A DNA stretch of 64,000 nt from Acetatifactor muris (GTDB taxonomy: Bacteria; Bacillota; Clostridia; Lachnospirales; Lachnospiraceae). Under the pieces are notes generated by a model. That model saw nothing but the letters and a program-made list of their open reading frames with translations. It did not search any database and was not told the DNA's origin. The DNA lies in contig NZ_JANJZD010000003.1 in the NCBI RefSeq assembly GCF_024623325.1, positions 124,001 through 188,000 on the forward strand, written 5' to 3'. This document shows, in pieces, positions 8,894-18,092 of this stretch (its first letter is position 1; the number at the start of each line of letters is the position of its first letter). The position numbers were made by a program, and so were the translations under genes.

Positions 8894-9026
8894 TACCATA
8901 TCCTCCAAAACTAAAATATAAATTTACACTTCGAACCATCGAAATGCATTCGCTAAAAACTTCTATCTGATAAATAATAACAAAAAAACAGCCAAAATAC
9001 AATACAAAATGAAAATATTTCCCATG

Positions 9027-9200
9027 CTATACAAACTGATTCCGCTCTCTGTCATAATGATATCCGATACCTGAAAGCCTGGCTGTAATCTCTTCCTCTC
9101 TTACTTCCATCTCCTCACACAGAGCATCCAGACTGCTGTAAAAATCCCGCAGCTTCATATTCACAAAACTCAGTAACATAACCGGGTCCTTCGGCAGCAT
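9027..9200 (-). CDS. DUF4250-family small protein
   Basis: 57-aa protein beginning MLPKDPVMLLSFVNMKLRDF and ending RERNQFV, with an acidic middle. This matches my recollection of DUF4250, a conserved small cytoplasmic protein of Clostridia with no known function. A TAGGAG ribosome site sits 8 nt before the ATG. It lies between the LCP gene and the phosphofructokinase gene on the same strand. The adjoining gap (8894-9026) is AT-rich with no other feature I can support. Confidence 0.82.
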   Translation of the reverse strand: MLPKDPVMLLSFVNMKLRDFYSSLDALCEEMEVREEEITARLSGIGYHYDRERNQFV

Positions 9201-9285
9201 AATTTATTCTCCTATTCCAGTTCCGCAGGCAGCTGTACAGTTCCCATTTCTCCCGCCTGCTGTTTTCCAGTTCCTCTTTCTAAAT

Positions 9286-10377
9286 TTATTTTCTCAGGTA
9301 TTTGGAGGTATCTTCCTCGATTCGTTTGTCATATTCCTTCACCTTGTCCGTGACACTGTAATTTTCGTCTCCGAACAGGAATTGGTGCAGCCATTTCACA
9401 TTTTCTTCCAGGCTCTTCGGAATCACACAGTCCCCCTTTGCCCCGATATTGCCGGTAGCTCTCAGGGACTCATCAGGAAATCCCGCTTCCTCCGTTATCC
9501 GATAATTGGCGATATTCGCCAGCAGATCCAGAATGTCGCCGGAATCCAGGCTGGTGTAAATATTACCGATACAGTCATTGAATACTTTCGTCAATGTTGC
9601 CAGATCGGTCTCCTTTGCCCGTTCCTCAATGGCCCGAAGAACTTCCCGCTGGCGTGCGGTACGTTTAAAGTCATCTCCTTTGGTCTGCCGAATCCGGCAG
9701 TATGCAGCAGCCTGCATGCCGTCCAGAAGCTGGTAGCCCGGCTCTGAAACCGGAACATAATCACATTTTAACGCATGGGCAATTCCGATCTGATAATTGT
9801 TGATATGCAGCAGCTCTACTTCGTCCACGTCCACATAAATTCCCCCCAGTCCGTCAATCACATCTCTCAGTCCCTTGTAGCTCACTGCCACAAAATCAGT
9901 GATATCCATATCAAGGTTCATATTCAGCATCTTCACAGCCTGTTCTGCCCCGCCGTTGAAATAAGCCGAATTGCATTTCCAGTAATATTCATCATGTCCC
10001 TGAAACGGTCCCAGGAAAAGATATGTATCCCGGTATACGCTGACCAGCTTGATATCTCCTGTGTCCAGATTGATGCTTGCAATCATAATCACGTCACTGC
10101 GGCTGTTCTTGTATAGCTCGCTTTCTTTCTCCGCATCCAGGCCAAACAGAGCGATGTTCATATAGCCCTGCATGGTGCCTCCCTCCTGTGTCAGCTGCTG
10201 CACCTCCTCATGAATTTCCAGCGTCTGCGGGTCCAGTTTCGCTATCTTCGGCCCTTCCGAAGCTTTGTTCATCACCATATACAATGCCGCCAGCATCCCC
10301 AGAATTATCACCGTTTCCACAGCAAAGAGAATCACCTTCATTTTCTGCTTTCCGCTCATCTTCCCGTTTGTTCCCAT
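9286..10377 (-). CDS. LytR-CpsA-Psr (LCP) family cell-envelope protein
   Basis: 363 aa: short cytoplasmic N-terminus, one membrane anchor (about residues 13-35), then an extracellular LCP domain. Recognisable segments are DVIMIASINLDTGDIKLVSVYRDTYL (shown here only as the core SVYRDTYL), ITDFVAVSYKGLRDVIDGLGG and AYCRIRQTKGDDFKRTARQ, the last with the arginines that bind the polyprenyl-pyrophosphate substrate in this family. LCP proteins transfer wall polymers from lipid carriers to peptidoglycan. AGGAG precedes the start. The gene probably acts alone; neighbours are unrelated. Confidence 0.9.
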   Translation of the reverse strand: MGTNGKMSGKQKMKVILFAVETVIILGMLAALYMVMNKASEGPKIAKLDPQTLEIHEEVQQLTQEGGTMQGYMNIALFGLDAEKESELYKNSRSDVIMIASINLDTGDIKLVSVYRDTYLFLGPFQGHDEYYWKCNSAYFNGGAEQAVKMLNMNLDMDITDFVAVSYKGLRDVIDGLGGIYVDVDEVELLHINNYQIGIAHALKCDYVPVSEPGYQLLDGMQAAAYCRIRQTKGDDFKRTARQREVLRAIEERAKETDLATLTKVFNDCIGNIYTSLDSGDILDLLANIANYRITEEAGFPDESLRATGNIGAKGDCVIPKSLEENVKWLHQFLFGDENYSVTDKVKEYDKRIEEDTSKYLRK

Positions 10378-10563
10378 AAATTCCTTCTCCTTTTCGTCTT
10401 CCCGACAGCCCCTTTATATACCCGTTTCATTCTGACAAAGCATACGAAACAGGGACCGCCTTTCTTTCTACTATAAAGATCATTTCTTAGGAATTTATGA
10501 AGCGCTTTTTGTGTTTTTCTTAAAAGATAATGAAGAAAACTTCCAAATCCGGAATTCCATATG

Positions 10564-10601
10564 AGAAAAAGCCTTCCGCCGCAGCCGTCTCCGGCTGTGG
10601 C
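10564..10601 (-). terminator. Rho-independent terminator of clpB
   Basis: A 10-bp stem (GCCGCAGCCG at 10578-10587 with CGGCTGTGGC at 10592-10601, one G-U, 4-nt loop) is followed on the minus strand by GGAAGGCTTTTTCTC. It lies about 50 bp after the clpB stop. The rest of the 10378-10650 gap holds the upstream region of the LCP gene, with no clear promoter hexamers. Confidence 0.75.
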
Positions 10602-10650
10602 AGAAAGCTCAGCTCATTCTGGCCGCCAGTTCTCCATCTGCAGGCTTACA

Positions 10651-13230
10651 TCAGGCAGTCCCTGCAGTCAGCTTCCCGTCTTCCAGGTCAATCAGCACAG
10701 TATCTCCGGACTGTACACCATCCGAAAGGATCAGTCTGGCTGTCAGCGTCTCCACATGCTTCTGAATATACCGTTTCAGAGGGCGGGCACCATATACGGG
10801 GTCATACGCATTCTCCACGATAAAGTCCGCAGCCTCCTCTGTCAGCTCCAGCTTCAGATCTCTGTCCTCCAGCCTGCTGTTCAGGTCGGCGATAATCAGG
10901 TCCACGATTCCGCCGATATTTTCCCTGGTCAGCGGTTTGAAGAGAATGGTCTCATCCAGCCTGTTCAGGAATTCCGGCCGGAAATGGCCGCGCAGCTCAT
11001 TCATTACCGCATTTTCCGCCTGCCCGCTGATCTGGCCGTCGGGTCCGATCCCCTCCAGCAGGAAACCGGCGCCGATATTGGAGGTCATGATCAGAATGGT
11101 ATTCTTAAAGTCCACCGTCCTGCCCTGGGAATCCGTAATCCTTCCGTCGTCCAGCACCTGTAAGAGCACGTTGAACACATCCGGATGGGCCTTCTCTATC
11201 TCATCGAAAAGCACCACACTGTAAGGCTTCCTGCGCACTGCCTCGGTGAGCTGACCTCCCTCTTCATATCCCACATATCCGGGAGGCGCTCCGATGAGCC
11301 TTGACACAGAATATTTCTCCATATATTCGCTCATGTCAATACGCACCATATTGTTCTCATCGTCAAAAAGCGCAGCTGCCAGCGATTTTGCCAGCTCCGT
11401 TTTCCCCACGCCGGTAGGTCCCAGGAACAGGAAAGAGCCGATGGGTTTGGAAGGGTCCTTGATTCCTGCTTTGGAGCGAATGATGGCTTCTGTCACTTTT
11501 GTGACGCCCTCATCCTGACCGATTACCCTTTTATGCAGTTCTTCATCCAGGTGCAATGTCTTGTTCCGCTCGCTTTCAGTCAGTTTCGCCACGGGAATTC
11601 CTGTCCATCTGGAAATGATTCTTGCGATCTCTTCCTCCGAAACTTTCTCACGGACCAGGGATCTGTCTGCAGCCCCCGTCTGTTCCTCATGCTCCAGCTG
11701 CTTTTTCAGGGCAGGCAGCCTGCCATAGCTTAATTCCGCCGCTTTCTCCAGATTCCCCTCCATCTGAGCAATCTGAATCTCGCTGTTCACAGCATCTATC
11801 TCTTCTCTTAATCTGGACAGCTTATCCACAGAGGCCTTCTCGTTATCCCACTGTGCCTTTCTGGATGCGAAGCTTTCCTTCTGTTCCGCCAGCTCTCTCT
11901 GAAGGTCCTCCAGGCGTTCCTGGCTCAGACGGTCATCCTCCTTCTTCAAAGCGGCTTCCTCAATCTCCATCTGCATGATTTTCCGCTGCAGCTCGTCCAG
12001 CTCCGTGGGCATACTGTCCAGCTCAGTCTTAATCAGAGCACAGGCTTCATCCACCAGATCGATTGCCTTATCCGGAAGGAAACGGTCCGAGATATAACGA
12101 TTGGACAGCACTGCCGCACTTACCAGCGCATTGTCCATAATCTTCACACCGTGATAGACCTCATAGCGCTCCTTGATCCCCCGCAGGATGGAAATGGTAT
12201 CCTCCACAGTGGGCTCATCCACCATCACAGGCTGAAAACGTCTCTCCAGAGCGGCGTCTTTTTCAATATACTGTCTGTACTCGTCCAGAGTCGTGGCACC
12301 GATGCAGTGCAGCTCACCTCTGGCCAGCATAGGCTTCAGCATATTTCCCGCATCCAGAGCACCGTCAGTCTTGCCCGCGCCCACGATGGTATGCAGCTCG
12401 TCAATGAACAGAATAATCTGTCCGTCGCTGTTCTTCACATCCTCCAGCACAGCCTTGAGACGCTCCTCGAATTCGCCCCGGTACTTGGCCCCTGCCACCA
12501 GGGCGCCCATGTCCAGCGCAAATATTTTCTTATCCTTCAGTCCCTGGGGAACATCTCCCCTCACAATTCTCTGGGCAAGTCCTTCCACCACCGCTGTCTT
12601 GCCCACGCCGGGCTCGCCGATCAGCACCGGGTTGTTCTTCGTCTTCCGGGAAAGGATACGGATTACATTTCTGATCTCCGTATCTCTGCCGATGACAGGA
12701 TCCAGCTTCTGATTCTTCGCCTTCTCCACCAGCTCCTGCCCGTATTTTTCCAGTGTGTCATAGGTAGCCTCCGGGTTGTCGCTGGTCACCCGCTGATTCC
12801 CTCTGACTGTGGAAAGTGCCTGCAGGAAACGCTCTCTGGTAATCCCGTACTCCTTCCAGATCCGGGCAATCTCCCGGTTGGGATTCTTAATCATGGCCAG
12901 AAAGAGGTGCTCCACAGACACATATTCATCTCCCAGCTGCTTCGCCTCGTCCTCTGCGCCCACCAGCGCTTTGTTCAGGTCCTGTCCCACATAGACCTTG
13001 CCGCCCTGCACTTTTGTCCGCTTCGCCAGCGCCTGCTCCGCGCGGTTTACAAAATGTTCCTTCTGAATCTCCATCTTCTCGATCAGCTTCAGAATCAGAC
13101 TGTCCTCGACGGTCAGCAGGCTGTACAGCAGATGCTCCTGCTCAATCTCCTGATTCCCGTATTCATAGGCCAGCTTTTCACAGCCCTCCACGGCCTGCAT
13201 CGACTTCTGCGTAAATTTCTGTATATTCAT
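10651..13230 (-). CDS. clpB: ATP-dependent chaperone ClpB (disaggregase)
   Basis: 859-aa hexameric AAA+ disaggregase that works with DnaK to rescue aggregated proteins. The Clp N-domain (about 1-145) is followed by AAA-1 (Walker A GEPGVGKT, Walker [10 protein letters not shown]), the coiled-coil M-domain (about 400-530, which separates ClpB from ClpC/ClpA), AAA-2 (GPTGVGKT, Walker [15 protein letters not shown]) and the C-terminal D2-small domain. Length is typical. A GGAGGAGGC ribosome site precedes the ATG. I saw no CIRCE or CtsR repeat near its promoter. It ends in a strong terminator, so it is monocistronic. Confidence 0.97.
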   Translation of the reverse strand: MNIQKFTQKSMQAVEGCEKLAYEYGNQEIEQEHLLYSLLTVEDSLILKLIEKMEIQKEHFVNRAEQALAKRTKVQGGKVYVGQDLNKALVGAEDEAKQLGDEYVSVEHLFLAMIKNPNREIARIWKEYGITRERFLQALSTVRGNQRVTSDNPEATYDTLEKYGQELVEKAKNQKLDPVIGRDTEIRNVIRILSRKTKNNPVLIGEPGVGKTAVVEGLAQRIVRGDVPQGLKDKKIFALDMGALVAGAKYRGEFEERLKAVLEDVKNSDGQIILFIDELHTIVGAGKTDGALDAGNMLKPMLARGELHCIGATTLDEYRQYIEKDAALERRFQPVMVDEPTVEDTISILRGIKERYEVYHGVKIMDNALVSAAVLSNRYISDRFLPDKAIDLVDEACALIKTELDSMPTELDELQRKIMQMEIEEAALKKEDDRLSQERLEDLQRELAEQKESFASRKAQWDNEKASVDKLSRLREEIDAVNSEIQIAQMEGNLEKAAELSYGRLPALKKQLEHEEQTGAADRSLVREKVSEEEIARIISRWTGIPVAKLTESERNKTLHLDEELHKRVIGQDEGVTKVTEAIIRSKAGIKDPSKPIGSFLFLGPTGVGKTELAKSLAAALFDDENNMVRIDMSEYMEKYSVSRLIGAPPGYVGYEEGGQLTEAVRRKPYSVVLFDEIEKAHPDVFNVLLQVLDDGRITDSQGRTVDFKNTILIMTSNIGAGFLLEGIGPDGQISGQAENAVMNELRGHFRPEFLNRLDETILFKPLTRENIGGIVDLIIADLNSRLEDRDLKLELTEEAADFIVENAYDPVYGARPLKRYIQKHVETLTARLILSDGVQSGDTVLIDLEDGKLTAGTA

Positions 13231-13308
13231 AAAGATGCCTCCTCCGCATGCCCCGCATTTTCTTAGTTCTTTACCACTGAATCTGTTGTGTTTTTCTGTT
13301 CTATAACT

Positions 13309-13336
13309 AATATAACACTATTTTTTTCAAAATCAA
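13309..13336 (-). promoter_or_regulatory. Putative sigma-A promoter of clpB
   Basis: Minus strand TTGATT (complement of 13331-13336) and TATATT (complement of 13309-13314) with 16-bp spacing, in an AT-rich tract about 80 bp before the clpB start. The rest of the gap (13337-13489) turns GC-rich near 13370. It contains open frames without ribosome sites and may be a gene remnant; I cannot support a gene there. Confidence 0.45.
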
Positions 13337-13489
13337 TAAAATAAGTATAAACTTTTATAAAATATCCATCGCACTTAATGGCCGGTAAACGGGCCGCTGG
13401 CAGTGTCTGCAATATCGTTCCGTCCCGGTCCGCCTTTGTGGGCCTCATAGCCCTGTCCGCCGGGAACATGGGAACAGCAGTGAAGGATG

Positions 13490-14026
13490 TCAGCGCCGTG
13501 CAACATAACGGCTATGTGGCATTTCCACACCTTTGTAGTATTTTGTCCAGGTATCTGTCATCATCATGCCATTTCTAAGTGCAACCTTTTGCGAAGCCGT
13601 ATTCGTATCTCTGATAATGGAACAGACCTCCTCTGCCTTTAAAGTCTCAAATGCGTACTTTTTGCAGGCTCTGGCAGCTTCTGTGGCATATCCTTTATGC
13701 CAGCAGGCCCTGTTGAAGAGATAACCGATTTCAAGAACCTCCGCATCCTTCCAGGGCTGCATGGTAAGCCCGCACTGGCCTATCAGCTCATCGGTTTCTT
13801 TTAAAATCACCGCCCATAAGCCGAAATTCCATTTCTGATATCGGGAAAGCTGCCTGTCAAGCCACTCCTGTACTTCCCCGTCACTGAAGGCCCCCTCATA
13901 GGCGTACATGGTTTCTTCCTCCTGCAGAATTTTGCACAGCGCATTGAAATCCGTCTGGTTCAGTTCCCTCAGATATAACCGCTCTGTCTCAAGAATCCTG
14001 GTTATCTCCCCACGCTTCTCAGCCAT
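13490..14026 (-). CDS. GNAT-family N-acetyltransferase, RimJ/RimL-like
   Basis: 178 aa single-domain acetyltransferase. It opens with the RimL-type pattern LETERLYLRELNQTDFNAL, has the GQCGLTMQPW beta-strand region and the acetyl-CoA loop region LEIGYLFNRACWHKGYATEAARA, then VALRNGMMMTDTW. These proteins acetylate protein N-termini or small amines; the target is unknown. AGGAGG lies 5 nt before the ATG. It sits at the edge of the defence island and looks like a resident gene by base composition. Confidence 0.88.
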   Translation of the reverse strand: MAEKRGEITRILETERLYLRELNQTDFNALCKILQEEETMYAYEGAFSDGEVQEWLDRQLSRYQKWNFGLWAVILKETDELIGQCGLTMQPWKDAEVLEIGYLFNRACWHKGYATEAARACKKYAFETLKAEEVCSIIRDTNTASQKVALRNGMMMTDTWTKYYKGVEMPHSRYVARR

Positions 14027-14090
14027 CTTGTCCTCCTGCCTTTGTGATATTTAACTATAAGTACTATTGTTCCAAACCACACACTGCGAA

Positions 14091-17000
14091 TCACAATTTT
14101 TCATTTACATGATATGGAGTTGTTTCTTCCGCTACCATTAGAGAATTATCTCCCGAATGAAAATCATAATTCACTACACCAGTCTCAATATTGCTGCTCA
14201 TCAATTCTGCCTGTTTAATCACAATATCAACAGCACCCCTGGCTTTCTCCGGCGGATATTTATATTTCCTCAAAAGATGCTTCACCTGCGTCCTCATATA
14301 AGCACGGGCAGACTCCTTCTTATCCCAGTCAACCGTCCTGCTCTTACGGATCAATTCCGTCAATTCTTGCGCCATTTCCACCAAAACCTTATCCTGCATC
14401 TTTCTAAGAACTTCGGGATCTGACACCAACGCATCATAAAAAGCCAGTTCCTCCACAGACAATCCCTTTTCATCCCCAGCCTTATAAGCCTCTGTCATCT
14501 CTTTTGACAGATTCAATAATTCCTCAATCACCTCCGCACTGGTAATCAGTCTGTTATTGTACATCTTTAATAATTTCTGCATCTTCTCCGAAAAAAGCTG
14601 TGATTTCACAACCCCGGTCCTTGCAAATACACGGATATTATCCTCCAATAGTTTTCGCAGCATCTCTGCAGCAATATTCTTGTGCTTCATCCTGCGGATC
14701 TTCTCCATATATTCCTCCGATAAAATCGAAATCTCCGGATTCTTTTTCCCCGCCTCCGCAAAAATATTATAAACGCCATCCTGCTCAATCGCCTGCTCCA
14801 ACAATTTCATAATCCTTGCATTTATCTCATTGGTCGTAATCCCCATCCGTCCAGCGGTCTTGCAGATTCCAGCCTTTACACATTTAAAAAACTCAATCTC
14901 CTGCTTTAACCTGGTTTCAAGCATACTTCGGCAAAGCGTTTCCGCCTGACTAAGGGCCGTAGCCTCCCGAATAAAACTTTTCTGTTCGTCCTCTTCCATC
15001 CCAAGGGCAAAATTAACCCCGTTTGCTATCACAGCAAGACGCACCGAATCGTCTACTCCAAAAAAATCAGAATAATCAAATCCGTAGAACATATCCCGCA
15101 TAATTTCCAGCTTCTCTATCGCTATAGACAATGCCTGTCCCAAATCTGGGATCTTATCCTGGTCACGTTTGGTATACTGGCTTAACGCACTCCTAAGCTC
15201 TGCCGCCATACCTATGTAATCAACAACCAGGCCTGCCTCTTTATCCTTATACACGCGGTTGACACGGGCGATTGCCTGCATCAGATTATGCCCCTTCATC
15301 GGCTTATCAATATACATAGTCGCCATAGATGGAACATCAAAACCCGTCAGCCACATATCCACCACAATTGCAATTTTAAACTCACTGGTATCATCCTTAA
15401 ATTCCAGCATAAGACCATCCCGATACGCTTTGTTCCCAATAATATCATGCCAGTCCTCATCATCCTGATTGCTGGATGTCAAAACCACCTTCACTTTCTG
15501 TTTCCATTCCGGCCGCTTTTCCAGAATAATCCGATAAAGATTGATAGCAATCCGCCGGCTCATACACACAATCATAGCTTTGCCCGTAAGCACATACTGT
15601 CTGTCTTCATAATGGGCAATCATATCATCCGCCAAAAGAGACAATCTTTCCTTAGAGCCTATAATTGCCTCAATGGTAGACAAGTCTGACTTTGATTTTT
15701 CAATCGCCGTCTCTGACGCTTCACCTGCCATTTTTTCATATTCCGCATCTATCTTTTTCAGCAGTTCTTCATTCAGCTTTATCTTCGCAGTACGGTTTTC
15801 ATAATAAATCGGAACCGTTGCCCCATCCTCTACCGCCTGCGTCATATCATAAATATCAATATATTCCCCAAAGACCTCCACCGTTGACCTGTCATCAAAA
15901 TCAATGGGTGTCCCGGTAAATCCGATAAATGTGGCGTTCGGCAAAGAATCCCTCATATACTTTGCCATGCCATATTTCCACTCACCTGTTTCCCTGTCCA
16001 GCTTCCCATCCAGGCCATATTGAGAACGGTGCGCCTCATCTGCCATAAATATGATATTGCTCCGCTCACTCAATACTTCACTGCTTTCCTCAAATTTTTG
16101 AATCGTGGTAAAAATAATACCCCCAGCCTTTACCCGTAACAACTCTTTCAGATGCTCCCGGCTTCTTGCCTGCTTCGGTGTCTGCCGCAACAACAGCTTG
16201 GAACTGGAAACAAACGAACCAAAAAGCTGGTTATCCAGATCATTCCTGTCCGTCAACACTACAATAGTAGGATTATTAAATTCCGGATTGCTGACAATAC
16301 AGCCTGTATAAAACACCATGGACAGACTCTTCCCACTGCCCTGGGTATGCCACACTACCCCGACCTTCCTACTGTGTTCCTCCAGGGCATTCCTTGTACG
16401 CTCCACTGCTTTTCTCACCGCAAAGTACTGATGATACCCGGCAATGATTTTGATTGTCCTGCCCTTACTATTCTGGAAAACAATAAAATTCCGTATCAAA
16501 TCCAAAAGCCTTGCTTTGGGAAATACACCATTCAAAAGAACCGAAAAATAGTTAAGTCCTCCCTCTTCCGGTTTTTCTCCATTTTCCGATTTCCACACCA
16601 TATAACGGGTAAAATCTGACGTGATTGTCCCCATGCGGGTATCCAGGCCGTCGCTGATTACATTAAAAGCATTGTAATAAAACAAAGAGGGAATATCCAT
16701 TTGGTAGTTTTTGACCTGCTTATATGCGTTTTCAATCGTAATCTCTTCATTTGTAATATTTTTCAGTTCAAACAATACCAACGGAATACCATTCACAAAT
16801 ACCAGAACATCCGGTCTCTTATTCTTATACTCAATCACGGTATATTGATTGACGACATAAAATTCATTTCTTTCTGGTTCTGCAAAATCAATCAACTTTA
16901 CCGTATAAGTACGTAGCTCCCCACTTACACGATAATTGACGGGAACGCCCTCAATCAGATATTTATGAAAAGCCGCATTCATATCCTCTAACTTAAGCAA

Positions 17001-17207
17001 ACCAAGGTTCCTAATCGTTTTATACGCTTCCCCTACAATATCCACAGTGATTTTGGGGTTAATTTTATACATGGCAGTCTCAAAGTAATCCTTCAAAATT
17101 ACTTCATGGTAATCCCGGTCAATGTCAGGGCCATAGAGATATTCATAACCATTTCCCTGTAGCTGTGCAATTACCGCTTGTTCCAGAGTGTTTTCATTAA
17201 TTGGCAT
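14091..17207 (-). CDS. hsdR: Type I restriction enzyme HsdR (R subunit)
   Basis: 1038-aa motor and nuclease subunit of a type I restriction-modification system. The N-terminal nuclease domain shows PDVLVF with FELK (Asp133, Glu147, Lys149), a PD-(D/E)xK site. The SF2 translocase has Walker A TQGSGKS (about 288-294), DEAH (MADEAHRSQYG), motif III FTGTPID, and motif VI region AIARVNRVYKDK. The C-terminal helical region contacts HsdM/HsdS. It is the last gene of the island on the minus strand, separated from hsdM by the hsdS shufflon and two toxin-like units. It is visibly AT-richer than flanking genes, consistent with transfer. Confidence 0.96.
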   Translation of the reverse strand: MPINENTLEQAVIAQLQGNGYEYLYGPDIDRDYHEVILKDYFETAMYKINPKITVDIVGEAYKTIRNLGLLKLEDMNAAFHKYLIEGVPVNYRVSGELRTYTVKLIDFAEPERNEFYVVNQYTVIEYKNKRPDVLVFVNGIPLVLFELKNITNEEITIENAYKQVKNYQMDIPSLFYYNAFNVISDGLDTRMGTITSDFTRYMVWKSENGEKPEEGGLNYFSVLLNGVFPKARLLDLIRNFIVFQNSKGRTIKIIAGYHQYFAVRKAVERTRNALEEHSRKVGVVWHTQGSGKSLSMVFYTGCIVSNPEFNNPTIVVLTDRNDLDNQLFGSFVSSSKLLLRQTPKQARSREHLKELLRVKAGGIIFTTIQKFEESSEVLSERSNIIFMADEAHRSQYGLDGKLDRETGEWKYGMAKYMRDSLPNATFIGFTGTPIDFDDRSTVEVFGEYIDIYDMTQAVEDGATVPIYYENRTAKIKLNEELLKKIDAEYEKMAGEASETAIEKSKSDLSTIEAIIGSKERLSLLADDMIAHYEDRQYVLTGKAMIVCMSRRIAINLYRIILEKRPEWKQKVKVVLTSSNQDDEDWHDIIGNKAYRDGLMLEFKDDTSEFKIAIVVDMWLTGFDVPSMATMYIDKPMKGHNLMQAIARVNRVYKDKEAGLVVDYIGMAAELRSALSQYTKRDQDKIPDLGQALSIAIEKLEIMRDMFYGFDYSDFFGVDDSVRLAVIANGVNFALGMEEDEQKSFIREATALSQAETLCRSMLETRLKQEIEFFKCVKAGICKTAGRMGITTNEINARIMKLLEQAIEQDGVYNIFAEAGKKNPEISILSEEYMEKIRRMKHKNIAAEMLRKLLEDNIRVFARTGVVKSQLFSEKMQKLLKMYNNRLITSAEVIEELLNLSKEMTEAYKAGDEKGLSVEELAFYDALVSDPEVLRKMQDKVLVEMAQELTELIRKSRTVDWDKKESARAYMRTQVKHLLRKYKYPPEKARGAVDIVIKQAELMSSNIETGVVNYDFHSGDNSLMVAEETTPYHVNEKL

Positions 17208-17264
17208 GATATCGCGTCCTTCTTTCGTCTTTCTTTGCCATATGTCAAGAAATATGCCTGTGAA

Positions 17265-17849
17265 TTAATTTACAAATTCCGCAATTCCACTTAATTTTTT
17301 AATATCATCATCACTCCAATATTGATTACTCAAACAACAATATACGTCTTTGCGTTTCTTAAATATTCTGAACGGCTCCTGTGTATTATCATATATATGC
17401 AGAATATCGCAAATTCTGACGAACCTTGGAATCAGAGCAAGCGCCTTATCATATCTTGATCTGATTTTTTCTTCCGGAACACTATGCCCTCCCAGCGCTT
17501 CTCTCGCATTCACTCTTGCAACATTAATATCTGCAGTGCATGTTAAAACATAAATTCCCCTGATAAAATATCCCTTTTCTTTCGCTCTTTGCAATAACAG
17601 CAGATTCCTGTCAGTAGACAACACAGTCTCAAATGTAAAATCTTTTCTGTCCACTATCATGCGTTCCCTTAATTCTTCCGCTTTTACAGCTGCTTCCATA
17701 TCCGTGCATAATGTAGTCCTTTTTATATCGTCTGCATTTATATACTCGCCTCGAATCTTTGCCATTCGGGTGATTGTTGATTTGCCACTTCCATTTGGAC
17801 CGGCAAATACAATGACTTCCGGAAGCCTTACCACATCATTTTCCGACAT
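17265..17849 (-). CDS. Zeta-toxin-like P-loop kinase/ATPase
   Basis: 194 aa. A Walker A motif GPNGSGKST (residues 17-25) is followed by INADDI, the pairing typical of zeta/PezT-like kinases, and by a helical C-terminus with RYDKALAL. Zeta toxins phosphorylate UDP-N-acetylamino sugars in known cases; whether this homologue does is unknown. The ATG at 17849 is chosen because GGGAGG sits 7 nt upstream; a longer in-frame start at 17903 lacks one. It overlaps the preceding small gene by 14 bp, the layout of an antitoxin-toxin pair, and lies between hsdS and hsdR. Confidence 0.8.
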   Translation of the reverse strand: MSENDVVRLPEVIVFAGPNGSGKSTITRMAKIRGEYINADDIKRTTLCTDMEAAVKAEELRERMIVDRKDFTFETVLSTDRNLLLLQRAKEKGYFIRGIYVLTCTADINVARVNAREALGGHSVPEEKIRSRYDKALALIPRFVRICDILHIYDNTQEPFRIFKKRKDVYCCLSNQYWSDDDIKKLSGIAEFVN

Positions 17850-18030
17850 ACTCGCGCCTCCCATCCGGATATTCAAGGTACGCCTTCTGGGTTTCATCGT
17901 CATATCCTGCGACAGGCAAACCCTTTATCTTTCTTACTTCATTATCAATCCTTATAGATTCCTTGAATCTTATCGTTAACTCCTCATCAGAGAGTCCGCA
18001 GGTGGAATCCAATTCATTTAGAATCGTCAT
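17836..18030 (-). CDS. Small protein upstream of zeta-like toxin, putative antitoxin
   Basis: 64 aa, acidic to mixed charge, no membrane segment. I do not recognise a named domain; the sequence has an N-terminal helix (ELDSTCGLSDEELTIRFKES) and ends in DGRREYVGK. AGGAG is placed 8 nt before its ATG. The 14-bp overlap with the zeta-like gene and the order small gene first argue for an antitoxin role. A 17-bp palindrome just upstream could be its own operator. Function is inferred from context only. Confidence 0.65.
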   Translation of the reverse strand: MTILNELDSTCGLSDEELTIRFKESIRIDNEVRKIKGLPVAGYDDETQKAYLEYPDGRREYVGK

Positions 18031-18055
18031 TGGTTAATCTCCTTTCTGAATCTTG

Positions 18056-18072
18056 TATATGTTATACATATA
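18056..18072. promoter_or_regulatory. Palindrome upstream of the antitoxin/zeta pair
   Basis: TATATGT-TAT-ACATATA, perfect 7-bp arms around a 3-nt centre, 25 bp upstream of the small gene's start. It overlaps by 3 bp the recombination repeat at 18070. It is a candidate operator for toxin-antitoxin autoregulation. Confidence 0.5.
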
Positions 18073-18092
18073 AACGATAATTTAGCGGCTTA
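18070..18092 (+). repeat. hsdS inversion repeat D (3' type)
   Basis: A 23-bp sequence opening with ATAAACGATAATTTAGCGG. It is identical, in inverse orientation, to 22112-22134. It contains the stop codon of the complete hsdS (complement of 18090-18092) and so marks the 3' boundary of the C1 half. Confidence 0.9.

Noticed and set aside
8894..8908. TTG at 8908 as start of the phosphofructokinase
   Set aside because: It lies at the GGAGG ribosome site itself; the ATG at 8893 has ideal spacing and begins the conserved MAKKRNIIVG.
13263..13469. A 68-codon minus-strand open frame upstream of clpB
   Set aside because: It crosses the clpB promoter region, has no ribosome site and ends in the AT-rich tract; at most a degraded remnant.
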